A stretch of 64,000 nucleotides of DNA from an uncultured Clostridia bacterium (GTDB taxonomy: Bacteria > Bacillota > Clostridia > Christensenellales > Christensenellaceae), in contig CALVMT010000072.1 of the NCBI GenBank assembly GCA_944347775.1, forward strand, positions 1 through 64,000, written 5' to 3'. A model generated the notes under the pieces. That model was not told where the DNA came from and ran no database searches. It saw only the letters and a list, made by a program, of their open reading frames with translations. The translations under genes were made by a program, and so were the position numbers. This document shows positions 54,249-63,185 of the stretch, in pieces; the first letter of the stretch is position 1; each line of letters begins with the position of its first letter.

Positions 54249-55238
54249 ATGCATAGTGAACAAGGAAATGTAAAAATCTTTGCAGGAAAAACAGGACGTA
54301 GTTTTGCAAAGAAAATGTGTAACTATCTTGGGTCGGAACTGGGAAACTCTGAAGTTATACACTTCTCTGACGGAAATATTTTTGTCCGTATTAAAGAAAC
54401 AGTACGGAACAGTGATGTGTATCTGGTTCAGCCAATCGGCATGGATCCAAACAATGAATTAGTTGAAATTTTATTTTGGATTGATGCATTTAAACGGGCG
54501 AGCGCTAGCTCAATAACGGTTATTGTTCCTTATTTTGGGTATGCCAAGGGGGATAAGAAGGATGAGCCAAGAGTATCAATCCGTGCAAGGGTATGTGCAG
54601 ATTGTATTGAAGTCGTTGGTGCAGATCGATTTATTACAATGGATCTTCATGCACCGCAAATTCAAGGCTTTTTCCGGATCCCCTCAGATCATCTTTACTC
54701 ATTGCCGCTGCTTTGTGAAAGCGTAAAAAAATACGTTGAGGTAAATAATTTGGTTGTTGTATCACCGGATGCAGGTTTTGCCAAGACAGCCAGAAAATAT
54801 GCAGATTATTTGGGAACTCCGGTAGCGATTGGAGACAAGACCCGTGTAGCACATGATGAAAAAGCGAAAATTCTGGAATTAATTGGAGATGTGAATGGAA
54901 AAGATTGTTTAATTGTTGATGATTTCAGCATTTCAGGTGGAACACTAATTGATATTGCCAATGTGCTGAAAGCAAAGGGAGCAAAACGGATTGTAGCATG
55001 TTTAGGGCATAATATTTTGAGAGAATCCGGGGTGAAGCGGATAGAACAAAGCCCCATTGAAATGGTTATCAGTACAGATACAGTAGAAAATCCTTTTACG
55101 GCGGATAGTCCCAAAATGGTTACCGTATCGGCTGCGCCGTTATTTGCAGAAGCTGTGTTGAGAATTCATAATCGTGTTTCTGTCAGTCCGTTATTTGCTA
55201 AAGTGCCGCAAAAGGTTTTGGAAGAACTGGATAAATAA
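54249..55238 (+). CDS. prs: Ribose-phosphate pyrophosphokinase family protein
   Basis: 329 residues. Two PRTase-like lobes: KIFAGKTGRSFAKKM, FSDGNIFVRIKETVRNSDVY, the metal/ATP segment MDLHAPQIQGFF and the PRPP loop LIVDDFSISGGTLID. It would make PRPP from ribose-5-phosphate and ATP. The catalytic flexible loop reads YAKGDKKDEPRVSIRAR where standard enzymes have YARQDRK-x-x-x-REPISAK, so it belongs to a divergent branch; activity is likely but not certain. ATG follows GGGAG. Confidence 0.82.
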   Translation: MHSEQGNVKIFAGKTGRSFAKKMCNYLGSELGNSEVIHFSDGNIFVRIKETVRNSDVYLVQPIGMDPNNELVEILFWIDAFKRASASSITVIVPYFGYAKGDKKDEPRVSIRARVCADCIEVVGADRFITMDLHAPQIQGFFRIPSDHLYSLPLLCESVKKYVEVNNLVVVSPDAGFAKTARKYADYLGTPVAIGDKTRVAHDEKAKILELIGDVNGKDCLIVDDFSISGGTLIDIANVLKAKGAKRIVACLGHNILRESGVKRIEQSPIEMVISTDTVENPFTADSPKMVTVSAAPLFAEAVLRIHNRVSVSPLFAKVPQKVLEELDK

Positions 55239-55248
55239 AAATTTTGAG

Positions 55249-55273
55249 GCAGTCATGGATATGGCTGCTTTTT
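55249..55273 (+). terminator. Terminator of the PRPP-synthetase-like gene
   Basis: GCAGTCAT-GGAT-ATGGCTGC (one G-T pair) followed by TTTTTT. Confidence 0.75.
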
Positions 55274-55281
55274 TAATATAA

Positions 55282-55323
55282 AAATAAACAAGTGCAGTTC
55301 TATAATACCGCACCTGTTTATTT
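55282..55323 (-). terminator. Terminator of the SIS gene pair
   Basis: AAATAAACA...TGC pairs with GCA...TGTTTATTT around a 14-nt loop; T-rich on the minus-strand side, 19 nt beyond the stop at 55342. Confidence 0.6.
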
Positions 55324-55341
55324 TTTATATTTCGTTTCTTA

Positions 55342-55977
55342 TTATTCCAGATTATTATGATAATACATAATATCTTCGGATTTTGCTCCAATTTTCTCCA
55401 TTACGACTTTACGAATAACTTCGTTAAGAGCAAAAGCGGATTCATAATAGCCCGTAACATCGTCATAAGCCATTTCTTCTCTCTGCTCAGGGCTCAGACC
55501 CCAATCTACGCGTTCGCCAAGGCCCTTGTTTTTCACATTTTTGTCAACAGGAGGTCTGAAATTATTCTTTTTCAGTCTGGGTACAGTAACGTTGATATCT
55601 GCAATTTTCCCAATAATGGAATCTTCGGGAGCCGCACCGGAAATCAATGCTACTTTTGCGCCCTGCTCTTTAGCTTGTTGTGCAATAACAGCAATTGTCT
55701 TCGTGTTACCTGATCCGGAGTTAATCAATAGGATATCACCGGGATGAATAGAAGGTGTACCATTATCGCCAACACAATAAACTAACATACCAATTTGAGA
55801 CATATCCATGCCCAAAATACGAATAACGTTGCCGGCGCGACCCCAGCCAGCGGTAAATACACGCTTGGATTCGGCAATGGCTGTAGCAATTGCTTCAATC
55901 TGTGCGGGATCAACTTTATTTAATGTTTCTGCAATATTTTTGCCGGCACAATCCAGCAATTTTGTAATATCTAACAT
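55342..55977 (-). CDS. SIS-domain sugar-phosphate isomerase (hexuloisomerase-like), copy 2
   Basis: 211 residues. One SIS domain: RVFTAGWGRAGNVIRILGMD, DILLINSGSGNTKTIAVI and VALISGAAPED. Size and the RxGN-x-x-x-x-LGMD and GSGxT motifs match 6-phospho-3-hexuloisomerase-type proteins, which interconvert hexulose-6-phosphate and fructose-6-phosphate. Two insertions rich in Lys/Asn (RLKKNNFRPPVDKNVKNKGL) and an acidic C-terminal helix are shared with the upstream paralogue. ATG 55977 follows GGGAG. Confidence 0.8.
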   Translation of the reverse strand: MLDITKLLDCAGKNIAETLNKVDPAQIEAIATAIAESKRVFTAGWGRAGNVIRILGMDMSQIGMLVYCVGDNGTPSIHPGDILLINSGSGNTKTIAVIAQQAKEQGAKVALISGAAPEDSIIGKIADINVTVPRLKKNNFRPPVDKNVKNKGLGERVDWGLSPEQREEMAYDDVTGYYESAFALNEVIRKVVMEKIGAKSEDIMYYHNNLE

Positions 55978-55997
55978 ATTTAGTGTTCTCCCTTCGA

Positions 55998-56639
55998 TTA
56001 TTCAAGGCTGTTATGATAGTAGTGGATCGCTTCGAAGGTTTCGCCGAGCTCTTCCATTACTTTGTGTTGAATGACCTCATTAAGGACAAATGCGGCCTGA
56101 TAGGTTAATTCCATCTGGTCGAGAGTAATTGCTTCTCTTTCTTCCGGAGTGAGATCATAGGTTTCGCGAGTACCTGCAGTGGACTTAAATTTGGGGTCAC
56201 GAGGAGGTCTCTTTTCAGCCATAATCTTATTCATGGGCGTTTCAATACGGGGGATTACAACATTATAATCAGCTAGTTCCCCAATAATAGATTGCGCACT
56301 GGTAGAGATTAAGCCGACCTTTGCACCGAAATCTTTTGCTTCCTTAGCAATAATAGAAATTGTCTTAGTATTGCCGGATCCGGAGACAACCAACAAGATA
56401 TCGCCTTCATGAATGGAGGGAGTATTGTTGTCGCCTACACGGAAAACAACTTTGCCGATCTGGGACATATCCATGCCCAAAATACCAGCAACATTGCCTG
56501 CACGGCCCCATCCGGAAACGAACACACGGTTGGCCTTTGCAATTGCCTTTGCCAGAGCATCAACTTGTGCGGGATCAATTTTAGAAAGAACTTCCGCCAC
56601 ATGGCTTCCGGCTTGCGTCAGAATTTGTTTGGTATCCAT
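55998..56639 (-). CDS. SIS-domain sugar-phosphate isomerase (hexuloisomerase-like), copy 1
   Basis: 213 residues from ATG 56639 (AAGGAG 7 nt upstream; the frame is open 24 codons further). SIS motifs RVFVSGWGRAGNVAGILGMD and DILLVVSGSGNTKTISII. Clearly paralogous to the next gene (same start pattern VDPAQ/IDPAQ, same C-terminal YYHNSLE versus YYHNNLE). No 3-hexulose-6-phosphate synthase is nearby, so the two may form a heteromer acting on a different ketose phosphate. 20 nt before copy 2. Confidence 0.8.
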   Translation of the reverse strand: MDTKQILTQAGSHVAEVLSKIDPAQVDALAKAIAKANRVFVSGWGRAGNVAGILGMDMSQIGKVVFRVGDNNTPSIHEGDILLVVSGSGNTKTISIIAKEAKDFGAKVGLISTSAQSIIGELADYNVVIPRIETPMNKIMAEKRPPRDPKFKSTAGTRETYDLTPEEREAITLDQMELTYQAAFVLNEVIQHKVMEELGETFEAIHYYHNSLE

Positions 56640-56715
56640 ATTCATTCTCCTTTTCAGTTTGAGTAAATCATTACTTGAGTACAGTATAAAACAAATTGAA
56701 GCAGGTTGCAAGTCT

Positions 56716-57492
56716 TTATGGAATCATGGTAACGCCACCTTCGGCCATAATAGTTTGTCCGGTTATATGGCGGGAATCCTCACTTGCCAAAAATACTGCT
56801 ACGGGCGCAATATCTTCATATGCGTCTCCAAAACGTCCTATTACTGTTGGGTTAAAGCCCAGTTTAATAGGATCACGTTCTTCTTCTGGCATTTTTTCCA
56901 GTTGCTCATAATAAAAATCAGTAATTGCACCAGGATTAATTGTATTTACATTAATATTATATTTTCCCCATTCACGTGCAGCAGTACGCGCCATTGCACG
57001 GATGGCTTCTTTGATTGCACCATAGGCAGTTAGGCCAAATTGCCCCTCAACACCCGCACCTGAGCCGACGCAAATCACTTTTCCGTGCCCGCTTTTTTTA
57101 AGCCAGGGAAAACAAAGCCGCATCATATGAAAACTGCTCATTAAACCGCTTTGATAAAATGCATCAAAATCAGCCTGAGTATGTTCTTCAAATAATTTAT
57201 GGCCGCAGGTGGTTGCCATTGCATTGTTATATAAAATATCAATTCCGCCAAATTTATCAGCGGTTGCATGGACAAATGCTTCCATATCAGACAAACGGGT
57301 TACATCACAGACAAAGCTCAATACCTGTGCGCCTACTGCTTTACAACTCTTTTCGGTTTCGGCCAATCGATCAAGGCTTCTGGCGCAAATTGCAATGTTT
57401 GCACCTTCTTCTGCAAATTTGATGGCAATCTGTTTACCAAGCCCACGTCCTGCTCCAGTAATGATTGCTGTTTTTCCCTCCAGTTTTCCCAT
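56716..57492 (-). CDS. Short-chain dehydrogenase/reductase
   Basis: 258 residues. Rossmann start TAIITGAGRGLGKQIA, cofactor residues CARSLDR (favouring NADP or NAD with Arg), ILYNNAM where NNAG is usual, catalytic Ser in GSGAGVEG, and YGAIK for the Tyr-Lys pair; C-terminal TGQTIMAEGG. Likely oxidises or reduces a sugar or polyol derivative handled with the SIS proteins, with which it forms a probable operon (76 nt gap). Promoter region has a perfect palindrome at 57515-57529. Confidence 0.85.
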   Translation of the reverse strand: MGKLEGKTAIITGAGRGLGKQIAIKFAEEGANIAICARSLDRLAETEKSCKAVGAQVLSFVCDVTRLSDMEAFVHATADKFGGIDILYNNAMATTCGHKLFEEHTQADFDAFYQSGLMSSFHMMRLCFPWLKKSGHGKVICVGSGAGVEGQFGLTAYGAIKEAIRAMARTAAREWGKYNINVNTINPGAITDFYYEQLEKMPEEERDPIKLGFNPTVIGRFGDAYEDIAPVAVFLASEDSRHITGQTIMAEGGVTMIP

Positions 57493-57514
57493 TATAATCT
57501 CCTCTCAAAACCTT

Positions 57515-57529
57515 TTGTACTTTGTACAA
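57515..57529. promoter_or_regulatory. Palindromic operator before the SDR-SIS-SIS operon
   Basis: TTGTAC-TTT-GTACAA is a perfect 6-bp inverted repeat 22 bp upstream of the SDR start codon. Regulator not identified in the window. Confidence 0.45.
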
Positions 57530-57706
57530 TATTTCTTCCATGATAGTAATATGAATTTAAAAAGGTGTCAATTTATTTAATAAAATAAAGCTTTGTTTAT
57601 TGAATTATAAAAAGTGCTAATATATAATAATAAAAAAATCAGTTGTAATTTTGTATTGAGTAATCGAGTATATAAAGGTTTTGACCAATAAAAAAGGAGA
57701 AATGAT

Positions 57707-58771
57707 ATGAATATCAGAGTTGAAAAAATTGCAGTACCTAAGCAGAAGCCTGACGAGAAAAATTTGGGTTTTGGCAAATTTTATACCGACCATATGTTTG
57801 TCATGGATTATGATTCCCATAAGGGATGGCATGATGCCCGTATTGTACCTTACGGCCCGATTCCATTAGAACCGACTTGCGTTACCTTGCACTATGCGCA
57901 GGAAACTTTTGAAGGGCTTAAGGCTTATCGTACAGCAGAGGGGAAAATTTTGTTGTTTCGTCCTGAAATGAATGCCAGAAGAATGATAAATTCTAACCGC
58001 CGTTTATGTATGCCGGAATTCCCGGAAGAAATGTTTGTAGAGGCAGTAAAAGCAATTGTTAAGATGGACGCAGATTGGGTACCTTCCGAGCCTGAGACAT
58101 CTTTATATATTCGTCCATTTATGTTTGCTACTGAAGGCGCTTTAGGTGTACATGCAGCAAATTCTTATAAATTTGTTATTGTTTTGAGCCCAAGCGGTGC
58201 GTATTATAAAGAAGGTGTAAATCCGGTTCGAATTTTGATAGAAGATGAATTGGTTCGCGCAGTAAAAGGTGGAACAGGTTTTGCAAAGTGCGGTGGCAAT
58301 TATGCAGCATCGATTCTTGGCCAGGTAAAGGCTGAAAAAAAGGGATGTGCACAGGTATTGTGGTTGGATGGTGTAGAAAGAAAATATGTTGAAGAAGTCG
58401 GGACAATGAATGTAATGTTTAAAATTAACAATGAAATTTATACGGCACCGATTGACGGCTCCGTACTTCCTGGCGTGACCAGAGATTCAATTTTGCATAT
58501 TTTAAGAGATTGGGGCTATACTGTTCATGAAGAACGTTTGTCAGTAGATGATTTGATGGCAGCCGGTCATTCAGGCGCATTGGAAGAAGCTTTTGGGACA
58601 GGAACAGCGGCAGTGATTTCTCCTATCGGAGAATTTATTTATAAGGAAGATTCTGTTAAAATTAATGATTTTAAAACGGGTGAATTGACACAAAAATTAT
58701 ATGATTACCTGACCGGTATCCAGTGGGGTAAAGAAGAAGATAAATATGGTTGGACAACAGTAGTTGAATAA
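57707..58771 (+). CDS. ilvE: Branched-chain amino acid aminotransferase
   Basis: 354 residues, class IV PLP enzyme of the longer BCAT type. FGKFYTDHMFVMDYD, the catalytic-Lys segment GTGFAKCGGNYAAS, VEEVGTMNVMF and LPGVTRDSIL are conserved. Transfers amino groups between Leu/Ile/Val keto acids and glutamate. ATG follows AAGGAG. No T-box or other leader was recognised upstream. Confidence 0.94.
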   Translation: MNIRVEKIAVPKQKPDEKNLGFGKFYTDHMFVMDYDSHKGWHDARIVPYGPIPLEPTCVTLHYAQETFEGLKAYRTAEGKILLFRPEMNARRMINSNRRLCMPEFPEEMFVEAVKAIVKMDADWVPSEPETSLYIRPFMFATEGALGVHAANSYKFVIVLSPSGAYYKEGVNPVRILIEDELVRAVKGGTGFAKCGGNYAASILGQVKAEKKGCAQVLWLDGVERKYVEEVGTMNVMFKINNEIYTAPIDGSVLPGVTRDSILHILRDWGYTVHEERLSVDDLMAAGHSGALEEAFGTGTAAVISPIGEFIYKEDSVKINDFKTGELTQKLYDYLTGIQWGKEEDKYGWTTVVE

Positions 58772-58782
58772 ACAGTAAAAAG

Positions 58783-58808
58783 ATGGCAGATAAACTGCCA
58801 TTTTTTTA
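58783..58808 (+). terminator. Terminator of ilvE
   Basis: ATGGCAG-ATAAA-CTGCCAT followed by a T-run. Confidence 0.8.
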
Positions 58809-58940
58809 TGTCAAAAAAAGATATAAATAAGGAATAGAAAATTTTATAAAAATAATACTAAATTATGGACATATACAAAGGTGCTTTAAAATTAATAAAA
58901 TAATTTTTATATTTACGAAATAAATAAAGGGAGGATTGTT

Positions 58941-60563
58941 TTGTCTGTATTTTCGGTTGTATTTCTTTTTTTTCTTTTTATTATTACAGCCATATATTTT
59001 TCTGTTCCGAAACGATATTAATGGGTTTGTTTATTAATTGCAAGCTATGTTTTTTATGCATGGTCAGATATAACGCTGCTTTTCTTTTTATTATTTGCAA
59101 CATTGTCAACTTTCTTTGCAGGGAAATGGCTACAACGGTTGGACAATCAGCGGGATGAGCAAATCATGATTGTTGCAGAATCCTTGATAAATGATAAAAG
59201 TGCTTTAAAAGCATTGAAAACAAAATTAAAATATAATTATATGGTAAAAAAAAGACGCGTTTTAGTCGTTGGAGTTGTTTTAAATTTTTTAATTTTAGCA
59301 GTAGTAAAATATACCAATTTTGTTATTGCTAATTTAAACACGCTGTTTTCATGGATGAACATAAATACTAAATTTGGTTTTCTACAAATAATTTTTCCTT
59401 TAGGGATATCATTTTATACTTTTCAATCTGTAGGATATTTAATTGATGTATATCGCGGCAAAATTAAAGCCGATCATCATTTTTTTCATTATGCACTTTT
59501 TGTTTCCTATTTCCCGCAAATTATTCAAGGACCAATTAGCAGGTACGATCAGTTGGCAAATCAATTAATGGAACCGCATTTATTTGATTATCAGCGGATT
59601 AAATTTGGTATTCAGCGTATGCTATGGGGTTTTTTTAAAAAAATGGTCATAGCGGATCGAATTGCCGTAGTGGTTAATCAAGTGTTTGATCATTTTTATG
59701 AAAAAAACTATGGCGGGTTTGTTATTTTTATTGCTGTACTGCTTTATGGAATCCAAATCTATGCAGATTTTTCGAGTGGAATGGATATTATATACGGAGT
59801 TTCTCAGATTTTTGGTATTCAATTATCCGAGAATTTCAGAAGACCATTTATGGCAAGAAGCGTTGCGGAATTCTGGCAGCGTTGGCATATTACGCTCGGC
59901 ACTTGGATGAGAGATTATGTTTTTTATCCGCTGGCTTTATCTAAACCATTTAATTATATGGGAAAGAAAATGCGTAAATGGGGAAGTCGATATGCGGCAA
60001 AAGTAATTCCGACTTGACTGGCCTCATTCATTGTCTTTTTACTTATCGGAATTTGGCATGGTGCAAGTTGGAAATATGTTGCATATGGATTATTTCAGGC
60101 AACTTTTGTCTCTACGGTTAGACTTTTTGAGCCATTTTATAAAAAGTGCAGAAAGTTTTTTCATGCTGATACAAAGCGATTTAGTTTTAGATGTTTTCAA
60201 GTGGTCAGGACAATCCTAATTGTAACGATAGGAAGGTACTTATCCAGAGCAGGATCGTTTATGACGGCAATGAATATGTATAAAGCAACATTTACTGTTT
60301 GGAATCCATGGATTTTCTTCAATAACATGCTATACGAGCTTGGTCTGGATATGAAAAATTTTCAATTTATGATTTTAATGATAGGACTTTTATTTGTTGT
60401 GGATTTTTTACAGGAGAAAGGATATCACTTAAGAGAGGTTATTTCATATCAAGGAATTTTGTTTCAATGGTTCATTTATATTGCTTTAATTTTGGGAATT
60501 CTTGTTTTTGGTATGTATGGTCCCGGATATAATGCGGCAGATTTTATTTATCAGGGTTTTTAA
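58941..60563 (+). pseudogene. MBOAT acyltransferase (DltB-like) with two in-frame stop codons
   Basis: A single frame of 540 codons runs from TTG 58941 (GGGAGG 6 nt upstream) to the stop at 60563, interrupted only by TAA at 59019-59021 (codon 27, in VPKRY-stop-WVCLLIASYVFY) and TGA at 60015-60017 (codon 359, in KVIPT-stop-LASFIVFLL). Everything else is intact: ~11 membrane helices, FPQIIQGPISRYDQL, the motif SVAEFWQRWHITLGTWMRDY and the catalytic His373 in GIWHGASW. MBOATs of this type move an acyl group across the membrane onto polymers. First gene of a four-gene operon. Either recently inactivated, recoded or a sequence error. Confidence 0.85.
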
Positions 60564-60575
60564 AAGGAGGAAAAA

Positions 60576-61643
60576 ATGACACAGAAAACAAAAAAAACGA
60601 TTAGAGCAGTAATTTTTTTCATTCTTCTGACAATAAGTTTTTTATATATACAGAATATTTTACGATGGAAAGGCGAGTTATCAGAAGATCTTGCGCTAAA
60701 ATATGAGCAATATTGTACTAGTGTAGAAGCAGGAGAAAAAATAGATGTTCTTTATTTAGGGACAAGCGCTATTTATGCTGGCATTACACCAATTGTCATG
60801 TGGAAAGAAGCAGGCTTTACGGGAATGAATTTTGGTACATCCGAACAAAATGTGCTGGCAGAATATTACTTGTTGAAATATCTTTTGGAAGTAAGCACTC
60901 CACAGGTTATCGTATTAGATTTATGTGATTTGACAGAAGAAAGACTTGCCGATAGCGAAAAATGGACAGTAGCGTATACCCGTGTATTTAATTTAATTGA
61001 TTCTTTTTCGCTAAAAATAGATATGCTCAAAGAGATGGTCAAGATTGTGCCGGATTTAAATGTAGCGGAGTATCTATTTCCAATTATCCGCTATCATAGC
61101 AGGTGGACGGAGCTGACAAGCTCAGACTTTGGATTAAAAACGCAATATCCTGAATATTCCAAAGGTGCTTTAATGCATAAAGAAGTTAAGGAAATGCATT
61201 TTACAGAATATGAGAAAGAAATGGAGAAGCAGGATGTAACCGTGTTTTCAAAAACCTATTATGAGAAGATACTTGATCTATGCAGAAAAAAGAAAATTAA
61301 AGTTGTTGCTGTTGTTCCGCCGATCGCTTATACAGGTGGTCAGTTGCTTGGGAAATATGAAGAAATGCGCAAGTTTTGTGAGCAAAATAATATTGAATAT
61401 ATAAACTACAATGAGCCGGATGTACTGGAGGAGGCAGGAATAAATTTTAGTACCGATTTTTATAACGAAGGGCATTTAAATGCGCTTGGAAGCGTAAAAA
61501 TATCAAAGTCATTAGCAAAAAGGCTTGCAAAAAAATATAATTTGGAAGATCGACGGGAAGATCCCGCTTATCAATCATGGAATATGGCATATAAAGAGTT
61601 TAATAAAGAATACGAGCCATGGTTTGAAAGTATACAGAATTAA
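60576..61643 (+). CDS. SGNH/DltD-like membrane-anchored esterase-fold protein
   Basis: 355 residues, intact. An N-terminal membrane helix (residues ~10-26), then an extracellular SGNH-type domain: Ser64 in YLGTSAIYAGI, and Asp294 with His300 in DFYNEGHLNALG. It pairs with the MBOAT as DltD does with DltB, presumably taking the acyl group on Ser or helping transfer. ATG 60576 follows AGGAGG, 12 nt after the MBOAT frame. Confidence 0.82.
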   Translation: MTQKTKKTIRAVIFFILLTISFLYIQNILRWKGELSEDLALKYEQYCTSVEAGEKIDVLYLGTSAIYAGITPIVMWKEAGFTGMNFGTSEQNVLAEYYLLKYLLEVSTPQVIVLDLCDLTEERLADSEKWTVAYTRVFNLIDSFSLKIDMLKEMVKIVPDLNVAEYLFPIIRYHSRWTELTSSDFGLKTQYPEYSKGALMHKEVKEMHFTEYEKEMEKQDVTVFSKTYYEKILDLCRKKKIKVVAVVPPIAYTGGQLLGKYEEMRKFCEQNNIEYINYNEPDVLEEAGINFSTDFYNEGHLNALGSVKISKSLAKRLAKKYNLEDRREDPAYQSWNMAYKEFNKEYEPWFESIQN

Positions 61644-61661
61644 AGACGGAAAGGATTTCTT

Positions 61662-63185
61662 ATGAAAAATGTAACAAACGTGTTAGAGTATTTGGAACGA
61701 TCGGCTAAAAAGTTTCCTGAAAAACAAGCCTATATTGATGAATCAGGCGGTTATACCTTTAAAAGGATAATGGAGATTGCTAAGACAGTAGGTTCCTTTC
61801 TGGCGCAGAAAACAGGAACAAATTTACCGATTGTTGTATATATGGAGAAAAGTATCCGACAGATTGCGGCTTTTTTTGGCATAGTATATGCAGGGGCATT
61901 CTATGTTCCTATTGATGTACAAATGCCGCAGCAGAGAGTAAAACTGATTTTAGAGACTTTAAACGCTAATTGTTTATTAACTGATGAAAAAAGTAAAGGG
62001 AAAGCGGAAAGGCTTGGCTTTTCTGGAGAAATTTTTACTTTTGAGCAAATATTAGATTTTCCCATTGATGAGGCAAAATTACGGCATATTCGGCGTAACG
62101 CCATTGATTCTGATCCATTGTATGCCATCTTTACTTCTGGATCTACGGGTGTTCCCAAAGGTGTTTTAATTAGCCGGAGATCGGCAGTAAATTTTACAGA
62201 ATGGTATTGTGAAGCATTTCACCATACGGAAGCCGTAATATTTGGGAATCAAACACCGTTTTATTTTGATGCATCAGTAAAACAAATATATGCAACAATT
62301 CGTTGTGCGGCGACAATGTATATCATTCCCAAAACCCTCTTCTCTTTTCCGATTAAATTAATTGAATATCTTAATACGCACCAAATCAATTGTATTGACT
62401 GAGTACCTTCGGCTTTATGTATTATTGCAAATTTTAATGCTTTTGAAAAGGTATTACCCCAATATTTGACTAAAGTTATCTTCGGAGCGGAAGTTATGCC
62501 TACGAGGCAATTTAATATTTGGAGAAAAGCATTACCCAATGTGATGTATGCAAATACATATGGCCCTACGGAGGTGACAGTTGATTGCTGCTATTATATT
62601 GTTGACAGGGAATTAAGTGATAATGAACCTATTCCAATTGGTTATGCTTGCGAAAATAGCAGTATACTTATTCTAAACGAAAAAAATGAATTGGTAAAAC
62701 CGGGAGAAATAGGAGAGCTATGTGTAAGAGGCGTTGGCCTTGCTCTAGGTTACTATAATAATCAGGAAAAAACGGATGCAGTATTTGTAGAGAATCCTTT
62801 GCAAAAAAACTATCGTGAACTAATTTACAGGACAGGTGATTTGGCAAAATATAACGAGTATGGCGAAATTGTTTATATTGCCCGAAAAGATTTTCAGATT
62901 AAGCATATGGGTCACCGAATCGAACTTGGAGAAATAGAAACAGCGCTTGCAGCAGTAGAAGGGGTTTGGCGTGTTTGCTGTTTATATAAAAAGGCTGGCG
63001 AAAAAATTGTTGCAATTTATGAAGGAGAAATCTCCCGTTCGGAGATTATTGCGGGAATTAAAGAAGTTTTGCCCAAATATATGATTCCCAATATTTACTA
63101 TAAAATTGATCAAATGCCATTAAATATGAACGGGAAAATTGATCGAAAACGGTTACAGGAGGAATATGTCGATGCTTCCAATTGA
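61662..63185 (+). pseudogene. AMP-forming amino-acid ligase (DltA-like adenylation protein) with one in-frame TGA
   Basis: 507 codons in one frame from ATG 61662 (GGAAAGG upstream), the usual length of DltA, broken only by TGA at 62400-62402 (codon 247, INCID-stop-VPSALC). Adenylation motifs are all present: FTSGSTGVPKGV, YGPTEVTV, YRTGDLAKY, GHRIELGEIE and the catalytic-Lys motif NGKIDRKRL. The stop lies where related ligases usually have Trp before x-PS, a single G-to-A change from TGG. The enzyme would activate an amino acid and load it on a carrier protein. No carrier gene is in the window. Confidence 0.85.

Noticed and set aside
57530..57706. T-box or amino-acid leader before ilvE
   Set aside because: No specifier stem, T-box sequence or terminator/antiterminator pair could be found in the short leader.
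60015..62402. Selenocysteine insertion at the two TGA codons
   Set aside because: I see no stable hairpin directly downstream of either codon, and the ligase position is normally Trp, not Cys.
58941..63185. Genome-wide reassignment of TGA to Trp
   Set aside because: yidC, noc, tilS and the lipoprotein gene at 363 end with TGA at the expected length, and a TAA also interrupts the MBOAT, which this code would not explain.
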